This document shows, one piece after another, positions 58,486-64,000 of a stretch of DNA of 64,000 bases (position 1 is the stretch's first letter; every line of letters begins with the position of its first letter). Source of the DNA: Metellina segmentata (Eukaryota > Arthropoda > Arachnida > Araneae > Tetragnathidae); NCBI GenBank assembly GCA_947359465.1, contig OX375877.1, forward strand, positions 23,447,235 through 23,511,234. Reading direction: 5' to 3'. Under the pieces are notes generated by a model. It saw nothing but the letters and a program-made list of their open reading frames with translations. It had not been told where the DNA came from and made no database searches. The translations under genes and the position numbers were made by a program.

Positions 58486-58640
58486 TCTGCATTGCAAGTA
58501 AATATTGATACTTCTAACGCATGCTCATTGTACGCGAGTGACGTCATTTAGATCATGTGATGAGAAACCAACGTATCAGCGAGCTTAAAACTTTCACATG
58601 TCTTCTACTCAAGTAAAGATAGGTTATATGTCCCCGGGAG
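58486..58640 (-). repeat. right arm of the long inverted repeat
   Basis: Reverse complement of 54,831-54,980. It lies just outside the end of duplication copy B. It contains a CRE octamer TGACGTCA near 58,541. Confidence 0.65.
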
Positions 58641-58647
58641 CAGTAAG

Positions 58648-59090
58648 TCCCGGTGCACACATCCGGTTTTTCAACATACGGCGAAGCTGCGACACTGAAG
58701 CCCAACTATGCACACAAACCGTAACTGACGCAACTACTTATATCTTGCCATATGCGATACATATTCTATCGAAGAAAACGTGTTGATTTCGCTTACTTGG
58801 TGTAAAGAAAGTATATTTTGAAACAAAATAGAACTTTACTGGATAAAGCAATTTATTAGTTATTATTTATATTCCATTTGTTTATGAAAACAAGGTACTT
58901 CAGAACGGAGACTCATGTGCGGCGCCGTGGGGAACTGCGGTACAAATTGCTCGCAAGTAGGACGTGCGTCGCCGTAGCGGCGCCGGGGGCATGTGTGCAC
59001 TGCTCCATTGGATCTAATATATCTCAGACCGCATTTGGGTTGCGGCAGCGGTGCCGCACAATGAAAAACCGGATGTGTGCAACAGGTCTT
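58648..59090. repeat. GC-rich segment bounded by an inverted repeat
   Basis: The left word GTGCACACATCCGGTTTTTC (about 58,651-58,670) recurs inverted at about 59,067-59,087. The interior near 58,920-59,060 is rich in GCGGC and GCCG words, unlike the AT-rich surroundings. It could be a MITE or foldback element; no target duplication is evident. Confidence 0.45.
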
Positions 59091-59117
59091 ATGGGTCCTG
59101 TGCGGTTCTGCATTTAG

Positions 59118-60639
59118 AGCCACGTAGCTTTTAAAAATATCTGCATCACGGGAAAAAGTTGCTTGCTTTGAATTCAATAGTCCTATAACTTAAAAAAAAT
59201 TTAAGCTACATTTGCAAAGGAATCATCCAAGTAAAACAGTGAAACACCATTCCATTAGGTAAAAAAATTTGCTACATTTTTTTAAATCGGAAAATGGAAC
59301 AAAATTCGATGAAGATGAAATAAATAATGAAGAAATTTCAAGGAAAAGGCCGTCAGGGCAGCACTTGTTTCTATGTTTGGATTACATTACAACAAACACT
59401 TTATGTATAACACAGATTTACAAAAATTCTGCACCTTTTCAGACGTTCACACTACAGAAACCAACTTCAGGAAGAGTAAAAATTCTGTTAATTATTTAAC
59501 GGAAAGTCTTTAGTAGCAGTTTTAAAACTTTTGTAAAGTTTAACTTTATTAACGCGCTTCAACTATTACTAAAGTAATAGTTTTGAAAATAAGAATAGCC
59601 ACAGAGAAGTAATATACAGAGGGTTCACTGCCATAGGAAGCAATGGACTTTTAAATAACATGGGAAATCGCATAGACATTGGCGCCCCCTGCGAGGGAGC
59701 CGGACCCTACTATAGCGTCGGATCTAGACCTCGTTTCCATAACAACCAAACTAGGTTTCCACAACTGCTATCTCAGGCTATTTTATTTTTTCAAAACCCA
59801 ATTTGCATTTTTGATTAAAAGCTAAATATTCTCTAAATAATTTTTATCATAAATGCTTCAAAAAAGCACTTTTTTAATGTCCCCCCCCCTTATGAACTTT
59901 AAAAAAAACACCTTTATTTATAAAATCTTACCAATGTATGAACTCTTTTCTTTCATTTTTGTTTTATTTTTTATGTGAATGCCTTCTTTAAAAATATATT
60001 CCAAAACATATTTGATTTGGAAAATTGTTGATCTCTGTTGATAGTCTGAAATATTATTTGAACGAAAAAGTAGATAATAATTTTTTTTATTAACTTAATC
60101 AGGTACATTATTCATTTTTGAACAAATTATGCAATTTGAAAAAGGAATATAAAAGAATTACTGTTTATGAAGAAGTCTAGTCGAAGCTCATTTAGTGATA
60201 GTGGACTATATGAATTTTATTGTTGAATCATGAATTCAATCACCAATACACAATTCTTTCATGTGAAGAAAATAACACAGAAGGTTATTGAACCCCAAGG
60301 CAAAATCGCTCACGCTAAGCTTAAGGAGATTTTTACGGCCTGCAACTTAAAAGACAATAAATATTGTTTTTAGGAATGAACAAAAAACAACTTATACTCA
60401 CTTTCAAGCAAGCTACGACAACCAGAAGTTATCTTCGTCAACTCAAAACACTATTAAAATTTTTTTTTTCTTTTCTGCTATGTGTCAACAACACTGCCGC
60501 TTGACTAAATATGGCGGCATCTGAACTTTCTTTCTTCACCCAACACGCTGGTGTCATGACAGATGCTGCCACCTGCAGCAAATATTAGAAACAATGCTTG
60601 CCCGATTACTAACCACCGTCCCATACTATCCGACCACAC
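59118..60639. other. no recognisable feature
   Basis: AT-rich, with a poly-C run near 59,881. I see no supported gene, RNA or repeat shared with the rest of the window. Confidence 0.45.
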
Positions 60640-60899
60640 CCTACTTATACTTTAGAACACCACGAAAAACATTGACTGTTTCTTTTCTGTTGTCAGACCA
60701 ATCTATAGCCATGAAAATTGACACACAGGTAGTCTTAAAAGTGCCCCTTGAAGACCCAATTTAAACATCTAAAGTTTGTTTTTCTGCAATAAGTGGACAT
60801 GGATAAGGAAACACGTTCTACAGGGTTAGTGTATGAGTTAACACAGGGAAATATCGCGGTCATATTTGAACACCGAGCAACGCCGGTTTATTCAGCTAG
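60640..60899 (+). mobile_element. Helitron-like 3' end, plus strand
   Basis: Ends GAGCAACGCCGG...TTCAGCTAG at 60,899 followed by T, the common form of animal Helitron-like 3' termini. AAATTGACACACAGGTAGTC near 60,714 resembles the GGCACACAGGTAGTC word of the other Helitron-like elements. The 5' TCTCTA start is missing. Confidence 0.45.
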
Positions 60900-62944
60900 T
60901 ATACTATAAATTCGTTGTTTTAAAATTTGAATTAAGGAGTTTCTTCATATTAACCTGAGCAAAAACTCTATAATTTAAGGTAACAACTCTCCATTCTGAC
61001 ACATTATTTTCTATCTTTATCAAAATGCAACCTTAGGAATCAAATTTCATTTAATTTTCTGTAAATGTATTAGAATTATGAGTATAAAAACTATGAAACC
61101 CTTCTATTGTTAAATGAATTTTGCAGATTTTTATATATACCTTTGGAAACAATATTCCTATAAGTGCTGAGATTTTGTAATATAATACTATTAAATAAAC
61201 CAAACAAAAGCTATTAATTAAAATAAAAAATAGTTTTTAATGCACAATATTAATTATTAAATTAATATTTGAATAACGTATGTAATGGAAACTTAATTTT
61301 TTCATTTAAATAGAATAAGTAGATATAACTTCTGCTGTCGGTAATTTGTGGAGAAAGGGACTACTTAAAGAAATTTAGGATAGGAGGAAATAAATTCCTT
61401 TTCATGGATAGCAGATTTTATGAGAGCAAGAAGGATTATATTCAGAGAAGGAATGGAACACCTCAACACTAAGAAAGAATCATCAATCATTCTCTTAAAT
61501 TTAAAGAAAAAGTTTTAAAAACCATTAAAGCTTTATCATCGAACAAACTCATCGCAGCCAACACAACTGGGTCATCACGCACTAAGTACCCGAATTAGAA
61601 GTTTTTTTTTTCTTTATTTTCTCTGACTACATTCTTTTTTCGGTAAGATAGGACTTGGATGGGATGGGGATGGTTGCCGGCCTGTCAATATTTCAGATAG
61701 AATCACTTTACGTCAGCCATCATCATAAAATGCGTATAGATTTCACACTTATAAAGCGATTTCATTATTTTTATTCCCCTATCCCGTTTTGCTCTAAATG
61801 TTTTATCCTGAATCAAGGAATAACCTAAGTGAAGTTTGAAGGAAAAAAAAGGAAACATTGCATCTCTCTAACGTTTACATCATTACCATTATCAAGAACA
61901 ATCCTTTCTAAAGAATAATTATAGGTACAATGCTGCCCATTCACCAATACTTCAAATGAAACAAGTAACTCAGGTTTCAGAGTTTCCCTGCGAAAATAGG
62001 TTTTCTTATAAATAGGAGCAAGTTGACCATTATTCACTTTAGTCAACTGATCTAAAAATAGTTATTATGATCAGTAAAAGCGTATTCTCACGAATCAAGT
62101 TTAATTGACCGATTATAATTGATCAACAAAAGTTGAATGTGAATTGAACCAGTTTTTGTTCAAACATTTCAATAGAAACTGATCAACAGTTTCAGTTTTT
62201 AAATGGCGTCGTCAGCAGATGTACGTGAAATTGTACAGGTAGTAGCAGTTTTGTTGAAAGAACTAAATACAATTCTATCTAACATGAGAAAAAAATCGTT
62301 ACTTAATTTTGTTCTTCCGATCATTCTTTGACAATAGAACTCATAGCATTTTTTTTACATCGTTATTTTTTTATTTATCCAGTCGGTGGTTTCGAATACA
62401 ATCATGCTTCTGATAAAGTTCTAAATATTTTAGCAACACACTTTCAGACCACTTGAGGCTCCCTTTTTTTAGCTACTTAAAACCAAAACAAAACACAAGC
62501 GCGCTTGACAGTCGTTTCAGCGAAAGCAGATAGCGGATGACTCATAGCTCGAACGATTCTCCTAAAACAACTTGATCGTAAGCAACAGATAGAAACACAC
62601 TCATTATAAAGCTGACACGTTTGAGTGCTTTGAATGTTAACGACGCAGGAGAGCTATACGGGCTATTTGAATATATAAAATACTATTCTAAATGCTTACT
62701 GAAACATTATACCACATTAATATCCTTAACTCTGCAGGGTTGAATTTCTTCAGTACTAGATTATGCCTTTTAGCTGCTTACTGGTGGCATTTCAGCTGCT
62801 TACTGCTTAATTTGGTGAATACATTGTAGGAGCCCGAAATAACTGAACCTAAGACGTACAGGTTCCTTCTCTTCAGTGAATATAAGTATTGACACCAAAT
62901 TAAATTAGACGCTACCGGTTTCTTAGTAATATTATAATTTGTAC
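60900..62944. other. mostly featureless, one possible exon
   Basis: AT-rich. A minus-strand open stretch at about 61,825-62,046 begins right after a splice-acceptor-like TTTTTAGATCAG and encodes mixed residues (SFEVLVNGQHCTYNYSLERI). A GT dinucleotide lies near 61,880-61,890. I do not recognise the protein and do not call a gene. Confidence 0.3.
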
Positions 62945-63272
62945 TGTTGTTGTTTCTTATGCCTACACTGGCAGACCGGAGGAGTGCCAGGCCCGTCAAA
63001 GACGGCAAGAGGCGAGGGGGGTGCGCCTTCCATGTTATTGAGCCCCATTGGGAGGAAGTCCGACTTAGCTCGACATACATGACACAACCATTTTACAGGA
63101 AGGTCCCTTTCATACATCCATTCACTCACACATATCGTAATTTAGATGCCAATCAGAGGCCGATAACCCCCTGATCAGGTACCCCCAGAGGTATTGATTT
63201 GGTATGGGAACATGGGGGACTTTGTGACCACGACCTATTTAACGTGCCCCAGTCACCATTAGTGAACACGAA
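62945..63272 (-). mobile_element. SINE body, minus strand, head missing
   Basis: Reverse-complement match to 1,640-1,966 (shared GCCCCATTGGGA, AGACGGCAAGAGG, CCCCCAGAGGTATTGATT and CATACATCCATTCACTC). The tRNA-like head of the first copy is absent; homology stops near 63,272. Confidence 0.72.
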
Positions 63273-63407
63273 CTGCAACTGGACGTTTCATTACGAAGCA
63301 CCTGCTGCAAAGCAGCTTATCTTCACATCAGAATAGGGCTTAAAGGGAAAAATTTAAAACAGAAATATTAAATTTAAAAGAATAAAAATGAATTAAAGGT
63401 TGCTGGT

Positions 63408-63545
63408 TAAAAATATCAACCGCTACTGGAAAGCGGCACCTCCGACCGTTAGGTCATTTCCTCAGTTGGTCACCCTCCCAAGTAGTGACCGCGTCCGAAG
63501 GTGCTTAGCTTTCCGTGATCAAACAGACGGGTGCGAACACCACTG
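63408..63545 (-). pseudogene. 5S rRNA-derived sequence
   Basis: On the minus strand, 63,541-63,468 reads GATCACGGAAAGCTAAGCAC, then GACGCGGTCACTACTTGG and GAGGGTGACC, closely following the internal control region of 5S rRNA genes (box A, intermediate element, box C). The 5' and 3' thirds of 5S are not conserved, so it is not a normal 5S gene. TTTTT on the minus strand near 63,408 could end Pol III transcription. It may be a 5S pseudogene or the head of a 5S-derived SINE. Confidence 0.65.
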
Positions 63546-63740
63546 CGCTGCTATTAGTTGTCAATCTACTGGGGATAGAGAAAGACAATGATTAAAATAA
63601 AGAAAAAGAAGTTTAAAAGAGAAATTAATCTTAGCTATTAAAATCCTATGAAACAATTAGGTGTCCAGTCGAGTCGCAAGAAGGGAGCTCGACCCTACGA
63701 GTGTGAACGAACGCGATCCGTTAAATGAGATATTGCAAGT

Positions 63741-64000
63741 TTAATTTGCATGGGTGGTCGAATTGATTGAAATGATGCCATGTGCATCAGGTCCCAATTG
63801 AAGCATCCCACGTTGACGTTTGGGTCTCGGTGGGAAGGTCTGGAGATGTTTTTCCAGAAAGGCACGGGGCCTTTTTTGAGAGCTTTTGACTGAAGGGTCA
63901 TATGCAGGAATTGCTCTCAAAGCTTCATTTGGAACCTGAGGCAATTTTTGAAAGAAATTTGCTGAAGAATGTTGCATAAATTCTGCAATTGGTTTAATGT
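63741..64000 (-). CDS. open frame at window edge, unrecognised, partial
   Basis: A minus-strand frame is open from the window end (64,000) to a TAA at 63,741, about 86 codons, with an internal ATG at 63,977. It has balanced composition, with proline- and arginine-rich patches (RPRAFLEKH, FPPRPKRQRG). It may be a terminal exon or part of another transposon. I recognise no domain, and the upstream part is outside the window. Confidence 0.28.
   Translation of the reverse strand, partial: IKPIAEFMQHSSANFFQKLPQVPNEALRAIPAYDPSVKSSQKRPRAFLEKHLQTFPPRPKRQRGMLQLGPDAHGIISINSTTHAN

Noticed and set aside
63468..63541. Functional 5S rRNA gene
   Set aside because: Only the internal control region is conserved; the terminal stem of 5S rRNA cannot be formed.

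Overview
The window is AT-rich, intron-bearing animal DNA, almost certainly from an arthropod. It holds spliceosomal introns, tRNA- and 5S-derived Pol III sequences, and at least ten transposon families: DD41D mariner, Tc1, two hAT families, Bel/Pao, a CR1/L2-like LINE, a Harbinger-type MITE, a TTAA-flanked MITE, Helitron-like elements and solo LTRs. There are no operons, Shine-Dalgarno sites or bacterial genes. I cannot fix the species from sequence alone.

The dominant structure is a direct tandem duplication of about 25 kb. Copy A runs from about 8,574 to 33,707 and copy B from about 33,708 to 58,413. Both begin inside a LINE 3' end and stay collinear except for diagnostic indels. An older, more diverged partial copy of the right-hand third of the unit lies at 2,262-6,150. 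The copies may be a true segmental duplication or two haplotypes assembled in series; long reads would decide.

Layout. 1-1,125: 3' part of a mariner. 1,519-1,966: tRNA-headed SINE. 2,262-6,150: old block with Helitron-like elements and a dead Tc1 transposase. 6,151-8,573: nearly featureless, with a promoter-like cluster near 8.1 kb. Each 25-kb unit then carries, in order: a LINE fragment; about 2 kb of unclassified sequence; a decayed Bel/Pao retrotransposon split by a hAT fragment and by a long antisense LINE, which is itself split by an LTR and a second hAT; a two-exon minus-strand gene for a 107-residue protein of unknown function; short tandem repeats; a Harbinger-type MITE; Helitron-like elements; a dead Tc1; and a hAT. 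58,414-64,000: an inverted repeat arm, a GC-rich inverted repeat, a Helitron-like 3' end, a second SINE, a 5S-derived unit and an open frame at the window edge.

Differences between the copies record events after they separated. Copy A alone has a 729-bp TTAA-flanked MITE, an 892-bp element with four internal 15-bp repeats, and a gypsy-type solo LTR. Copy B alone has an intact mariner (358-residue transposase, 121-bp TIRs) and a 1.9-kb replacement carrying a five-exon gene. The last exon of that gene resembles the N-terminal region of Polinton/Maverick-type DNA polymerase B proteins.

Only three loci look like intact coding genes: the mariner transposase in copy B, the 107-residue gene (present twice, differing only at synonymous sites) and the five-exon Polinton-like gene, whose 3' end is cut by a rearrangement. 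Everything else coding is a decayed transposon. Family calls rest on recognition of motifs, not on database searches.
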